DNA of 64,000 bases, from NCBI RefSeq assembly GCF_000426625.1, contig NZ_KE384548.1:558001-622000 (forward strand), read 5' to 3'. Source of the stretch: Psychrilyobacter atlanticus DSM 19335 (GTDB lineage: Bacteria > Fusobacteriota > Fusobacteriia > Fusobacteriales > Fusobacteriaceae). A program made the translations under genes and the position numbers. How positions within the stretch are numbered: position 1 is the first letter of the stretch; every line of letters begins with the position of its first letter. The notes under the pieces are model-generated. The model had not been told where the DNA came from. It was given only the letters and a program-made list of their open reading frames with translations, and made no database searches. Below are positions 1 to 8,914 of this stretch, in pieces.

Positions 1-1
1 A

Positions 2-70
2 ATTTCAAAAAAGGTTATAAAACCACCAGATATTATGAAAAATGCGATAAAAAGTTCAAAAAAAGAATAA
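2..70 (+). CDS. C-terminal end of an upstream gene (partial, uncertain)
   Basis: Reading frame 2 is open from the window edge to a stop at 68-70 and gives 22 lysine-rich residues ending KSSKKE. The position is right for the end of an upstream ICE gene. Frame 1 is also open, to 147, but it runs through the ribosome-binding site and start of the next gene, so I prefer frame 2. The fragment is too short to assign a family. Confidence 0.3.
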   Translation: MSKKVIKPPDIMKNAIKSSKKE

Positions 71-139
71 TTGTTCAACTAAATCACCTCGGTATATTAA
101 TAGTAAATAAATTCTATAACGGAAAGGAGACAAAATCAA

Positions 140-460
140 ATGAATAATATAATTTTAACTTTTTTTATTCCTGTATTTGCAGCAATTGTAGTTCTTTTAA
201 TTCTACCTATCTTAGTAATGAATTTAAAACAAATTGCAGCAAGACATACAAAAACAACAGATGAATTAATTAAAGAGTATGAACTTAAATTAAAAGACTT
301 AAAAAATACAGCTGAAGTTGAAAAAAGTAATGAAGTCATAATAAAATCATTTTCTTTTTTAATCGATCATCCACGTTTTTTACAAAAACTAAAGGATGGT
401 AAGTATGAAGAAAATTCAAGTTTTAAACAACAAATCATAGAAGTGTTAGAAAAAATTTAG
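140..460 (+). CDS. Small membrane-anchored ICE protein, copy 1
   Basis: 106 residues. Residues 5-27 are one hydrophobic transmembrane segment; the rest is a charged, helical, probably cytoplasmic tail. A GGAAAGGAG ribosome-binding site at 121-129 supports the ATG at 140. It is a paralogue of the gene at 658: from residue 28 onward the two differ at only about five positions (H/R, Y/C, D/N, R/C, I/M), while the membrane segments are unlike each other. I do not recognise the family. Its position just before the coupling protein suggests a role in conjugation or exclusion, but that is inference from context only. Confidence 0.65.
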   Translation: MNNIILTFFIPVFAAIVVLLILPILVMNLKQIAARHTKTTDELIKEYELKLKDLKNTAEVEKSNEVIIKSFSFLIDHPRFLQKLKDGKYEENSSFKQQIIEVLEKI

Positions 461-600
461 TTTGGAGGTAGTGAATAGGCAATGAAAAGAAAGAAATTAT
501 CAATATTGCTGCCTTAATAACTTTTATCTTTGATTTACAATCTGAAAGCCAAATCATAAACATAGACTGTCATATAAAAATATCATTATTAAGTATATCC
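461..600 (+). pseudogene. Broken duplicate of the start of virD4/traG
   Basis: This stretch aligns with 979-1110, the ribosome-binding site and N-terminal signal-anchor region of the intact coupling-protein gene. The TTG start at 993 corresponds to TAG here (about 475), and small indels break the frame after roughly 15 codons, so it cannot encode the protein. Shared blocks include the GGAGGTAGTGAA ribosome-binding region and a run encoding ITFIF. It marks the second half of the roughly 0.5-kb tandem duplication that also doubled the preceding small gene. Confidence 0.7.
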
Positions 601-657
601 ATCATAACATCCTCTATTTAGGTATTTATCTTAGTAATGGAAAGGAGGCAAAATCAA

Positions 658-978
658 ATGAATAATCCAGATTTTATTAGTTTTCTTTTAATGTTTACAG
701 GAGTTTTATTTCTTTTATCTATATATATTTTTGTAATAAATTTAAAACAAATTGCGGCAAGACGTACAAAAACAACAGATGAATTAATTAAAGAGTGTGA
801 ACTTAAATTAAAGAACTTAAAAAATACAGCTGAAGTTGAAAAAAGTAATGAAGTCATAATAAAATCATTTTCTTTTTTAATCGATCATCCATGCTTTTTA
901 CAAAAACTAAAGGATGGTAAGTATGAAGAAAACTCAAGTTTTAAACAACAAATCATAGAAGTGTTAGAAAAAATGTAG
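658..978 (+). CDS. Small membrane-anchored ICE protein, copy 2
   Basis: 106 residues, exactly the length of the paralogue at 140. I choose the ATG at 658 over the in-frame ATG at 637 because an AGGAGG ribosome-binding site (642-647) sits just upstream of 658 and inside the longer frame. One N-terminal transmembrane helix (residues 6-27) precedes a lysine/glutamate-rich tail almost identical to copy 1. The gene ends 14 bases before the TTG start of the coupling protein and is probably co-transcribed with it. Function unknown. Confidence 0.65.
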   Translation: MNNPDFISFLLMFTGVLFLLSIYIFVINLKQIAARRTKTTDELIKECELKLKNLKNTAEVEKSNEVIIKSFSFLIDHPCFLQKLKDGKYEENSSFKQQIIEVLEKM

Positions 979-992
979 TTGGAGGTAGTGAA

Positions 993-2903
993 TTGGCAAT
1001 AAAAAGAAAAAAATTATCAATAGCTGTTACCTTAATAACTTTTATCTTTGCTTTACAATTTGCAAGCCAAACATATGCTAAGTATACCAATTATCATAGG
1101 AGTTTAAGTAATCCTTTATTAGTTATAAAGTCAACTCCTATCTATCCTTTTTATAGTTTTTTCATATGGGGGATAAAAGGATTCTTTAAAAATACTCCCA
1201 TAGCTTTTGATAAAAGTATGAATTCTATATTTTTATCAGTTTTAGTTGGATTTATTATCCTAATCTTTTTAAATAAGAGTAAAAAACAATTAGACTCACA
1301 CGGTACTGCTAGGTGGGGAACAAAAGAAGATCTAAAAAAAGCTGAGTTATATCCAAATTTTAAAAAGATAAGAAACAGTTTGAAAAAAAGTGGAATGTGG
1401 AAGAGATACAGCAAAGTTCTCCCGAATGAAGAGTTAAAAAGGGATGGAGTAGTTTTAGGGTTAGATGATAAAAAGAATGAGATCTTAGATAGCAGTGTTA
1501 CACATATTACTCTCATGGCTCCTACAAGATCAGGGAAAGGTGTAGGTGTTATTATCCCTACACTTCTAACCTGGAAGCACTCAACTGTGGTAAATGACAT
1601 CAAAGGAGAGAACTTTCAGCTCACTGCTGCATATAGAGAAAAGGTATTAGGTCATAAATGTTTTAAGTTTGATCCAACTAATCCATATGATAGTTGTAGA
1701 TACAATCCTCTAAGAGAAATTAGAAAAGGAACAGTTTATGAATATCAAGACAGTATGGTAATAGCCGAGATAGTTTGTTCAGCAGAAAAAGAAGACCATT
1801 GGACTATATCAGCCAGAAAAATATTTTCAGGAGTATTGATGCACATTCTATATATCGAAGAGGAACCTACAATAGGTAAAGTTCTTAAGTTTCTAACTGA
1901 TCCTTCAAAAAATTTAGAAGAAAAGATGGAGGAGATAATTGAAACAAAACATACAGATGATTCTACACTTTTTGAAAAAATATATAATGATACAACAAAA
2001 GTTAAGATGGAAAACGAAGAGGGTGATATTCAAGAGGTAGCAATGAAACATACTCATCCTAAAGCTTCACGGGAAGCAGGAGATATAATCTCTAAGCCAG
2101 ATAAAGAAAGAGAAAGTATTATGTCTTCTTTAATCTCTATGCTTGGAGTATATGCAGACCCAATAATAGATAAAAACACTTCTTCATCAGATTTTTCAAT
2201 AAAAGATCTAATGAACGATGAAGTTCCTTTAAATCTATATTTAGTAACACCACCAAAGGCTATAAAGATAACAGCACCAGTATTTAGATTAATGATAGCT
2301 CAAATAATAAATGGCCTGACAGATGAAATGGATTTTTCAAGTGGGACGGAGAATAAGGGATTTAAACATAGATTATTGCTGCTGCTAGATGAGTTCCCAG
2401 CTTTAGGAAAGATTCCTATCGTAGAGACTGCATTAGCATATATTGCAGGATATGGAATGAAAGCATTAATCATTACTCAAGATATCAATCAAATCAATAG
2501 GCTATACACAAAGAATAACAGTATTTTATCAAACTGCCATATAAATATGTTTTTTACTCCAAGTAAAGGGGACTATGAGACACCAAAAATAATATCAAAT
2601 GCACTAGGAACTAAAACAATAGAATACCAAACTAAATCTTTTAAAGGAATAAAGTATTTTTCTGATTGGAACCATACAGAACACATTGCATCTAGAAATT
2701 TACTTACTGTAGGAGAAGTCGGGACCTATAGTATGGATAAAAGTTTAATTCTTGTAACAGGAGAACACCCTATTCAAGGAACTAAAGTTAGATATTTTAA
2801 AGATCCTAAGTATTTAAAAAAGATAGATAAGAAAACCTTAAATAAAATAGCTAAGGAAAAAGAAAAAGAGGTAACGGAACAACCAAAAGACATAGAAATT
2901 TAA
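993..2903 (+). CDS. traG: Type IV coupling protein (TraG/VirD4 ATPase)
   Basis: 636 residues, TTG start with GGAGG at 981-985. Hydrophobic N-terminal segments lie at about residues 10-29 and 78-95. The Walker A motif APTRSGKGVG is near residue 175 and the Walker B motif LLLLLDEFPALGK near residue 462; between them is the usual VirD4 all-alpha insertion. The family forms a hexameric inner-membrane motor that brings the relaxase-DNA complex to the type IV secretion channel. Length and motif order match TraG/VirD4. The neighbouring trb genes place it in an IncP/Trb-like conjugation system. Confidence 0.95.
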   Translation: MAIKRKKLSIAVTLITFIFALQFASQTYAKYTNYHRSLSNPLLVIKSTPIYPFYSFFIWGIKGFFKNTPIAFDKSMNSIFLSVLVGFIILIFLNKSKKQLDSHGTARWGTKEDLKKAELYPNFKKIRNSLKKSGMWKRYSKVLPNEELKRDGVVLGLDDKKNEILDSSVTHITLMAPTRSGKGVGVIIPTLLTWKHSTVVNDIKGENFQLTAAYREKVLGHKCFKFDPTNPYDSCRYNPLREIRKGTVYEYQDSMVIAEIVCSAEKEDHWTISARKIFSGVLMHILYIEEEPTIGKVLKFLTDPSKNLEEKMEEIIETKHTDDSTLFEKIYNDTTKVKMENEEGDIQEVAMKHTHPKASREAGDIISKPDKERESIMSSLISMLGVYADPIIDKNTSSSDFSIKDLMNDEVPLNLYLVTPPKAIKITAPVFRLMIAQIINGLTDEMDFSSGTENKGFKHRLLLLLDEFPALGKIPIVETALAYIAGYGMKALIITQDINQINRLYTKNNSILSNCHINMFFTPSKGDYETPKIISNALGTKTIEYQTKSFKGIKYFSDWNHTEHIASRNLLTVGEVGTYSMDKSLILVTGEHPIQGTKVRYFKDPKYLKKIDKKTLNKIAKEKEKEVTEQPKDIEI

Positions 2904-2924
2904 ATAAATAAGTAATAAAAATGA

Positions 2925-2943
2925 ATTTCGGAACTTCCGAAAT
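2925..2943. promoter_or_regulatory. 19-bp palindrome, ICE site 1
   Basis: ATTTCGGAACTTCCGAAAT is a perfect dyad with one central base. It lies 22 bases after the traG stop and directly abuts the GGAGG of the TraD-like gene. The identical sequence occurs at 7000-7018 and a one-mismatch version at 17681-17699. It could be an operator for an element-encoded regulator or an RNA hairpin controlling translation or mRNA stability. Confidence 0.7.
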
Positions 2944-2955
2944 GGAGGAAAAAAT

Positions 2956-3273
2956 ATGAAGGAAACTACTGTGGAAAAACAATTAACTCCCCTAGAAAAA
3001 TTAGAAGTTAAAGAGCAAAAGCTCTTAATTGAGAAAAAGAAAATTATCAGATTAAAAAAAGAAATATTGAAAAAGGAAGAGATTAAGCAAGAAAAGGAAT
3101 TGATAAATTTTGTTAAGAAAACTGACATATTTAAAACATTCTCAAAATCTAAGGAGAATAAAAAGATAATATTTGGAGGTATCCTCTATGCTTTCAATGC
3201 TATTAAAAACAATAATACTTCTGAAATAAATACTTTAAAAAATCTAGTGAATAATCTAGAAAAGAAAAAATAG
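2956..3273 (+). CDS. TraD-like small conjugation accessory protein
   Basis: 105 residues, mostly charged and coiled-coil-forming (residues 10-55), followed by a segment KKIIFGGILYAF near residues 68-79. That segment resembles the conserved RK-hydrophobic-G block of the small TraD family of relaxosome accessory proteins, which sit beside traG in Ti and related plasmids. The match is by eye and weak, but the position next to the coupling protein agrees. It is preceded by the 19-bp palindrome and a GGAGG site and followed by a structured motif. Confidence 0.45.
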   Translation: MKETTVEKQLTPLEKLEVKEQKLLIEKKKIIRLKKEILKKEEIKQEKELINFVKKTDIFKTFSKSKENKKIIFGGILYAFNAIKNNNTSEINTLKNLVNNLEKKK

Positions 3274-3340
3274 GGTATTAGAGTGTTCTTGTAAGAGGTT
3301 ACTCTAATATCCAACCCAACCAAAGGGCGGAAGAATAATT
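3273..3340 (+). ncRNA. Structured RNA motif candidate, copy A
   Basis: A long stem pairs 3276-3284 with 3301-3309, extendable by pairs at 3273-3275/3310-3312. Inside it a GTT/GTT internal loop leads to a 3-bp helix CTT/GAG closed by GTAA (3288-3297). The stem is followed by CCAACCCAACC, a short loop and GGGCGGAAGA, in which CCC can pair with GGG. Copy B at 13373-13440 has the same lengths and the same unpaired sequences, with changed but still pairing stem bases. It lies 30 bases upstream of trbB. I do not recognise it as a known riboswitch or ribozyme. Confidence 0.6.
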
Positions 3341-3369
3341 TGAAATAAGACAGGGTCAAGGAGAGAAAT

Positions 3370-4290
3370 ATGATTAATTTATCACTATTAAAAAGTGCTT
3401 TAGGAGATAAAATTTTAACCTATCTAGATGATAAAGATGTAATAGAAATAATGGTTAATCCAGATAAAAAGCTTTGGATAGATACTCTTTCAAAAGGAAG
3501 GATCTTTACAGGAGAAATAATCCCTTCACAAAATTCAAGAAAGATAATAAATATTGTTTCAACTAATAGTAATGAGGTTATGAATAAGTTTAGCACCATT
3601 ATTAGTGCTGAACTCCCAGGATGTGGGTCTAGATTCCAAGGAATGATTCCACCTTCAGTTATTAATCCAAGTTTTACAATTAGGAAAAAAGCTTCAATGG
3701 TCTTTTCACTAGATAGATATGTAAAAGATAAGATAATGACTCTTGAACAAATGAAAGTAATCCAAAGAGCTATTGAAGAAAGGATGAATATATTAGTTGT
3801 TGGAGGTACTTCTACAGGGAAAACAACACTAACTAATGCAATTATCAATGAGATGAAGAACTATAATAATCGAATTGTAATATTAGAAGATACACAGGAA
3901 CTTCAATGTAATAATGAAGATCATGTATTCATGAGAACTACTCCACATACAAGTATGAGAGATCTACTAAAATCAACTATGAGATTTAGACCAGATAGAA
4001 TAATAGTTGGGGAGGTAAGAGGAGGAGAAGCCCTGGACCTTTTAAAAGCATGGAATTCAGGTCATCCAGGAGGTGTTTCAACTATTCATGCTAATGACAG
4101 TAAATCTGGATTAGATAAGTTGGAACAGTATATTCAGGAGATTTCATCTACCCCTCAACAAAAAATGATTGCTGAAGCTGTTAATTTAATTATAAATATA
4201 AAAAAAGACGGACTTAAACGAAAAATACATGAAATAGTTAAAGTTAAAAAATATGAAAAGAATGAGTATATATTAGAAAAAATAAATTAA
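3370..4290 (+). CDS. trbB: Conjugal transfer ATPase TrbB/VirB11
   Basis: 306 residues. Walker A GGTSTGKTT at about residues 144-152, Asp-box/Walker B region IIVGEVRGGEALDLL near 210-224 and His box GHPGGVSTIHAND near 231-243. These identify a hexameric secretion ATPase of the VirB11/PulE superfamily. The phrase LKAWNSGHPGG is typical of the TrbB branch. It powers pilus assembly and substrate transfer at the inner membrane. It opens the trb block, 14 bases before the trbD-like gene, and its leader carries the structured motif at 3273-3340. Confidence 0.95.
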   Translation: MINLSLLKSALGDKILTYLDDKDVIEIMVNPDKKLWIDTLSKGRIFTGEIIPSQNSRKIINIVSTNSNEVMNKFSTIISAELPGCGSRFQGMIPPSVINPSFTIRKKASMVFSLDRYVKDKIMTLEQMKVIQRAIEERMNILVVGGTSTGKTTLTNAIINEMKNYNNRIVILEDTQELQCNNEDHVFMRTTPHTSMRDLLKSTMRFRPDRIIVGEVRGGEALDLLKAWNSGHPGGVSTIHANDSKSGLDKLEQYIQEISSTPQQKMIAEAVNLIINIKKDGLKRKIHEIVKVKKYEKNEYILEKIN

Positions 4291-4303
4291 GCTGGAGGTT
4301 CAA

Positions 4304-4546
4304 ATGAAAGAATACCAGGTATGTAAAGCGATAACTAAAGAACATACTCTAGCAGGTGGAGATAGAAAATTAGTTATTTTGAATTCAACATTAATAGCTA
4401 TATTTATCTTAGGTTTACAAAACATGATGGTTATACCGGTGTTTCTGGTATTCCATGTTCTAATAATTATTGCTACAAAAAAAGATAGTGATTTTTTTAA
4501 AATTTTTATGAGGTACATAAAAACTAAAAAAATTTATTACCCATAG
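4304..4546 (+). CDS. trbD: TrbD/VirB3-like inner-membrane protein
   Basis: 80 residues with a short N-terminal cytoplasmic segment containing the family pattern KAITKEHTLAGGDRK and two hydrophobic helices at about residues 25-40 and 43-57. VirB3/TrbD proteins associate with the VirB4 ATPase in the type IV secretion inner-membrane complex, and here trbE starts 14 bases downstream. GGAGG at 4293-4297 supports the start. The TrbC pilin gene that separates trbB from trbD in IncP plasmids is absent. Confidence 0.8.
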   Translation: MKEYQVCKAITKEHTLAGGDRKLVILNSTLIAIFILGLQNMMVIPVFLVFHVLIIIATKKDSDFFKIFMRYIKTKKIYYP

Positions 4547-4560
4547 GAGGAATAGAATAA

Positions 4561-7020
4561 ATGATATTTAAAGAATATTCAAATGAAGATAAATTGTTTA
4601 ATTATATCCCTTGGGGATACTTAATAAATTTAGATGTTGAAGAAGATGAGAAAAATAATCAATTAGGTCTTATGCTTAATAAAGATGGGACTTTACAGGT
4701 AACTATTAAATATAGAGGTCAGGACCTAGATTCTAGTCTTGATGATACTGTTGATCTAATATCCTATAAGATAAATGAACTAATGAAAAGGTTAGGGAGT
4801 GAATATAGTTTCTATATAGAAGCTAGAAGAAAGAAAAGTAAGGTATATGAAAGTCATATAGATAAAACCAATAAAATACCACTTTACCTAATGGAATCTA
4901 AAAGAAAAGAGAATTTTGAAAGTGGTAACCACTATGAGAGTGAATACTATTTTACCATTGTATATAGTCCTCCAAAGGATAATTCTCAAAAGATAAGTGA
5001 TCTATATATAACGAAAACTAAGGATGATGTAAAAGAAATTATTGCTAAAAAATATATAGATGATTTTATCTCAAAAATTTCATTTTTCTTTAGTGAATTT
5101 TCTACATATTTTGTTGAAGCTAAACTATTAAATCAGCAGGAATTGCTGACATACTTACATTCAACGATATCTAGACAAGATATAAATATGACAGTTCCAA
5201 CTTTAGAAACACCTATAGATTATTATTTATATGACACTGAATTAATTGGAGGTTTAGAACCTAGATTAAAAGATGAATATCTGAAAGTAATATCTATAAA
5301 TAGTTTCCCAGATACTTCTTATTCTTGTATTTTAGATGCCTTAAACAGGCTACCTATAAACTATAGATGGGTAACCAGGTTTATCCCTATAGAGAAAGAA
5401 GAAGCTCTTAAAACATTGAATTCTCAGTATAAGAAATGGTTTGGAGGAAGAAAATCTTTTTTCCAACTAATACAAGAAACTTTTACCGGGAGGGAAACCG
5501 AACATAACATCAATAGAGATTCATTATCAAAAGCTGAAGAAGTCCAGGAAGAGAAAGAACTTATCCAAGGTGAATATGCATCTTTAGGATACTATACAAA
5601 CGTATTAATCCTTCGAAATAAAGATTTTCAACTCTTAAGAGACAATAGTAATTTAATACAAAAAGTCATAAACAGTATTGGGTTTACGTGCGTAGAAGAA
5701 AGCTTAAATAGTGTTGAAGGGTATTTAGGTAGCTTACCTGGAAACTTCACATATAACGTAAGAAAGCCGCTAATAAATTCTATGTTCTTATCACATCTTT
5801 TACCACTTAGCTGCGTTTGGCAAGGAGAGCAAAGAAATAAACACCTGAAAGATACATCATTAATAGCTACTAGTACTAGTGGATCAACACCTTTTTATCT
5901 TAATTTACATCAGGGGGATGTAGGACACACAATGATTATTGGACCTACAGGAAGTGGTAAATCAGTATTATTAAATGCAATTACTAATAACTGGTTTAAG
6001 TATGAAAAATCAAAGGTATTTACTTTCGATAAGGGAGGCAGCTCTAGAGTATTAACTAAAGCACTAGATGGTATCTTTTATGATTTAGGGCATGAAGAGA
6101 ATATTATCAGCTTTCAACCATTAAAAAATATAGATAAAGATATAGAGTTTTGCCAGGAATGGTTAGAAGACATATTTATCCAGGAGAAAATAGAACTGAT
6201 TCCTGAAAAAAAGGAACATATATATAAAGCATTATTAGATTTAAAAGAAACACCAGTAGAACTAAGAACTATTTCGTCATTTGCAACATACCTTCAAGAT
6301 GAAGAGTTAAGGTTAGCTATAAAGCCTTATACGAATCAGGGAATTATGGGGAAATACTTTGATTCAAATGACGAAAATATAGATCTAAATAATTTTTATA
6401 CAGTATTTGAAATGGAAAAGATCTCAGATAATAAAACTGCCATTACACCCATACTTTCCTACCTTTTTTATAGGTTAGAACAATCTTTAGATGGAAGTCC
6501 TACCCTTATAATTCTTGATGAATGTTGGTTATTCTTTGATAATGAGCAATTTGAACAGAAAATAAGGGAATGGTTAAAAGTTCTTAGAAAGAAAAATGCC
6601 AGTGTTGTATTCGCGACTCAAGAACTATCAGATATTATTAATTCGAATATATCTAATACTATAAAAAATTCATGTAAAACAAAGATTTTACTTCCAGATC
6701 CATTAGCACGACAGAATATAGAATTATATAAAAGCTTTGGTCTTAATGATCAGGAAGTAGAGATACTATCCCAGGCAACTCAGAAAAAAGAATATTATTA
6801 TAAAAGTGAAAAGGGGAATAGGTTGTTTGAATTAGATCTATCACAAATAGAGCTTTCATATCTAGCAACCTCTAGTGAAACTGATAATAAGAAGTATCAA
6901 ACTTTAGAAAATTTAGAGAATAAAAATTTTAATATTGAGTGGCTTATGTATAAAGGTATTGAAAAACCAAATGAAGTAGTTGAGAAAGTAATAAAACGTA
7001 TTTCGGAACTTCCGAAATGA
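4561..7020 (+). CDS. trbE: Conjugal transfer ATPase TrbE/VirB4
   Basis: 819 residues, close to the usual VirB4/TrbE length. The N-terminal CagE/TrbE-type domain is followed by Walker A GPTGSGKSVLLN near residue 461 and Walker B LIILDECWLFFD near residue 650. The early phrase LGLMLNKDGTLQVTIKYRGQDLDS matches the TrbE branch. It is the largest energising ATPase of the mating channel. Its last six codons and stop lie inside the 19-bp palindrome at 7000-7018, so that palindrome must also satisfy the coding frame. Confidence 0.95.
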   Translation: MIFKEYSNEDKLFNYIPWGYLINLDVEEDEKNNQLGLMLNKDGTLQVTIKYRGQDLDSSLDDTVDLISYKINELMKRLGSEYSFYIEARRKKSKVYESHIDKTNKIPLYLMESKRKENFESGNHYESEYYFTIVYSPPKDNSQKISDLYITKTKDDVKEIIAKKYIDDFISKISFFFSEFSTYFVEAKLLNQQELLTYLHSTISRQDINMTVPTLETPIDYYLYDTELIGGLEPRLKDEYLKVISINSFPDTSYSCILDALNRLPINYRWVTRFIPIEKEEALKTLNSQYKKWFGGRKSFFQLIQETFTGRETEHNINRDSLSKAEEVQEEKELIQGEYASLGYYTNVLILRNKDFQLLRDNSNLIQKVINSIGFTCVEESLNSVEGYLGSLPGNFTYNVRKPLINSMFLSHLLPLSCVWQGEQRNKHLKDTSLIATSTSGSTPFYLNLHQGDVGHTMIIGPTGSGKSVLLNAITNNWFKYEKSKVFTFDKGGSSRVLTKALDGIFYDLGHEENIISFQPLKNIDKDIEFCQEWLEDIFIQEKIELIPEKKEHIYKALLDLKETPVELRTISSFATYLQDEELRLAIKPYTNQGIMGKYFDSNDENIDLNNFYTVFEMEKISDNKTAITPILSYLFYRLEQSLDGSPTLIILDECWLFFDNEQFEQKIREWLKVLRKKNASVVFATQELSDIINSNISNTIKNSCKTKILLPDPLARQNIELYKSFGLNDQEVEILSQATQKKEYYYKSEKGNRLFELDLSQIELSYLATSSETDNKKYQTLENLENKNFNIEWLMYKGIEKPNEVVEKVIKRISELPK
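7000..7018. promoter_or_regulatory. 19-bp palindrome, ICE site 2
   Basis: Identical to the palindrome at 2925-2943. It overlaps the last codons of trbE (encoding ISELPK) and is followed four bases later by the GAAGGAGGG ribosome-binding site of trbJ. Exact conservation inside coding sequence argues against chance. Confidence 0.7.
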
Positions 7021-7036
7021 GAAGGAGGGAAAAAGA

Positions 7037-7789
7037 GTGAATAGATTGAAAAATATTTTTCTAATGCTGATTGCTATGAATACAATAACCTTTGCTACTT
7101 TACCAGTTTATGATCCAATGAACTACTTATTGGCTGTAGAACAAAAACTAAATCAAATAAATATGATAGAAAACCAGATAAAAGGCTATCAAAATCAAAT
7201 AAAGAGTTTACAGAATGAAGCTAAACAGCTTGCAACTCTAGACAGAAGCTTAAGTGTGAATAGTTTACAAAGCTTACAACAGTCACTCCATCAAATAATA
7301 CGATTAAACAATTCTACAAAAAGTGTTATTAAGAGATCTGAAGATATGTCTAATAAATTTTTAGATCTATTTCCTCAAAATCCTGATACTTCTATGTCGG
7401 TAAATGATTTAAATAGTAAAAGCAAAGAAGTTGCTGATGAATTAAATAATAGTGTTTATGATGCACTGAATAGTTCTTTAGTAGATCCGGATAAATATAA
7501 TAATGATTATGAAAGGGTTAATGCATTAGTAGAATCTGCTGGTAATTCAGAAGGGAGTTTGCAGGCTCTGCAATCAGCCAATCAAATAGCAGGGTTAAGT
7601 GCAGGTCATTTAATGGAATTAAAGCAGTTACAAGCTCAAGAGATAAAGTTAATAGGAACTATAGAAGCAAGTAAACAAGAAAAAGAAAGAATTCGTAAAG
7701 AAACTGAAGAAAAATTAATGGATGAATATCTAACAAAAGATAGAAAAGAATCAGAAACAGGAAATCTAGAAATAGGAAAATTTAAGTAG
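7037..7789 (+). CDS. trbJ: TrbJ/VirB5-like secreted conjugation protein
   Basis: 250 residues, GTG start with GGAGGG at 7023-7028. Residues 1-21 form a signal peptide (hydrophobic core IFLMLIAMNTITFA) with probable cleavage before TLPVYDP. The mature part is almost entirely coiled coil rich in Q, N and K, including NQINMIENQIKGYQNQIKSL, which is typical of TrbJ/VirB5. These proteins are periplasmic and act at the pilus tip or in exclusion. It lies between trbE and trbL, as expected for a trb cluster lacking trbF-I. Confidence 0.85.
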   Translation: MNRLKNIFLMLIAMNTITFATLPVYDPMNYLLAVEQKLNQINMIENQIKGYQNQIKSLQNEAKQLATLDRSLSVNSLQSLQQSLHQIIRLNNSTKSVIKRSEDMSNKFLDLFPQNPDTSMSVNDLNSKSKEVADELNNSVYDALNSSLVDPDKYNNDYERVNALVESAGNSEGSLQALQSANQIAGLSAGHLMELKQLQAQEIKLIGTIEASKQEKERIRKETEEKLMDEYLTKDRKESETGNLEIGKFK

Positions 7790-7797
7790 GGGGGATT

Positions 7798-8802
7798 ATG
7801 GGAAATTTAACAGAATTAATGAAATTCTTTGAAAAAAAGTTATTAGTTATTCCAGATAATTTACAACCCTATGCATTGGGACTTTTAGCTACATTAGTTA
7901 CGATAGATCTAGGATTATTAGCTTTTCAATTAGGAGAGATAGATGTCATAAAAACATTATGTAAAAAAACTTTTAAATACGGCATGATCACATACTTTAT
8001 AACTGATTATTCTAGTTTAGTAAATGTTCTTATTGATTCATTTATTAAAATAGGAGAGGTTGCTTTAGGTGGGAAAGCAGGTATTGAATTCTTTAGAAGT
8101 CCTTCTAAAATAATTGATATAGGAGTGAATCTAACAGCTGATATATTAAGTAAAGTTAAAGATATGGGAATAACAAATATAGGAGATATAGTAGTTAGTT
8201 ATTTTTATATAGCTATTATTTTAATTATTGTATTTTTTATGGCTCTTTCAATATTCATAGCATGGATGGAGTTTTTTGCAATAGTGGGGATAGGAGTTAT
8301 CTTTTTACCATTTGCAGTGCTGAACAAAACGGCATTTTTAGCAGAAAAGGTTTTTTCTTTAGTTTTGAATTTATCAATAAAGTTAATGGTTTTATCGCTA
8401 ATTTTAAATCTATCAGTTGATTTCTTAACCTCTTTTACTACAAAGGCAGCAATACTGAATGCCCATCAAGATAGTATTTATAAAGTTTCATCTTTAGGAA
8501 CATTGATGTTTTTAATGCTTAAATGTCCTAGTCTTGTTGCTAGTATATTATCTGGCTCTCCTAATCTGAGTGGAAATGATGTTGCTACATTAGGGGGATC
8601 GACAGGAAGGTCAATCATTAATAATACTAGAGGTGGAATACAGAAAGCTGGGAATTTAAAAGAAGGGTTAAAAGGAAATGCATCTTCTAGAACATCCATG
8701 TCTAATTTAGCGGGAAGAGGAGCTAACATTATTGGAAAAGGTGGAATGGGATTAGGAAAAGCAGGTGCTAGTTTAGGTAAGAAGTTTACAGGAAAAAAAT
8801 AA
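7798..8802 (+). CDS. trbL: TrbL/VirB6-like polytopic membrane protein
   Basis: 334 residues with about five to six transmembrane helices between residues 20 and 260, including a long hydrophobic stretch near residues 130-165. The tail from residue 265 is rich in G, S, N and K (GLGKAGASLGKKFTGKK). VirB6/TrbL proteins form part of the inner-membrane channel. The start is 8 bases after the trbJ stop, so translation is probably coupled. A 112-base spacer follows before the next gene, in which I see only a weak imperfect hairpin. Confidence 0.85.
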   Translation: MGNLTELMKFFEKKLLVIPDNLQPYALGLLATLVTIDLGLLAFQLGEIDVIKTLCKKTFKYGMITYFITDYSSLVNVLIDSFIKIGEVALGGKAGIEFFRSPSKIIDIGVNLTADILSKVKDMGITNIGDIVVSYFYIAIILIIVFFMALSIFIAWMEFFAIVGIGVIFLPFAVLNKTAFLAEKVFSLVLNLSIKLMVLSLILNLSVDFLTSFTTKAAILNAHQDSIYKVSSLGTLMFLMLKCPSLVASILSGSPNLSGNDVATLGGSTGRSIINNTRGGIQKAGNLKEGLKGNASSRTSMSNLAGRGANIIGKGGMGLGKAGASLGKKFTGKK

Positions 8803-8914
8803 AAGCTATAGCATAAATCAAAACAAAAATAAAGCATCTTAGTGAAGGCTATATCTATGTTTAATTTAGTAAAATATATAGTTAATAGGAATAAACAATG
8901 AAGGAGGAATACAA

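Larger units (their letters stand above)
121..1110 (+). repeat. Tandem duplication of about 0.5 kb
   Basis: Unit 1 (about 121-600) and unit 2 (about 639-1110) share, in order, a ribosome-binding site, a 106-codon gene and the 5' part of virD4. Only unit 2 continues into an intact virD4. Identity is very high over the soluble tail of the small gene and low over its membrane segment and over the bases before each ribosome-binding site, so the copies have diverged unevenly. Confidence 0.7.

Noticed and set aside
1-147. Frame 1 reading through from the window edge to 147
   Set aside because: It would overlap the ribosome-binding site and start of the gene at 140; the shorter frame 2 end at 70 fits the gene spacing better.
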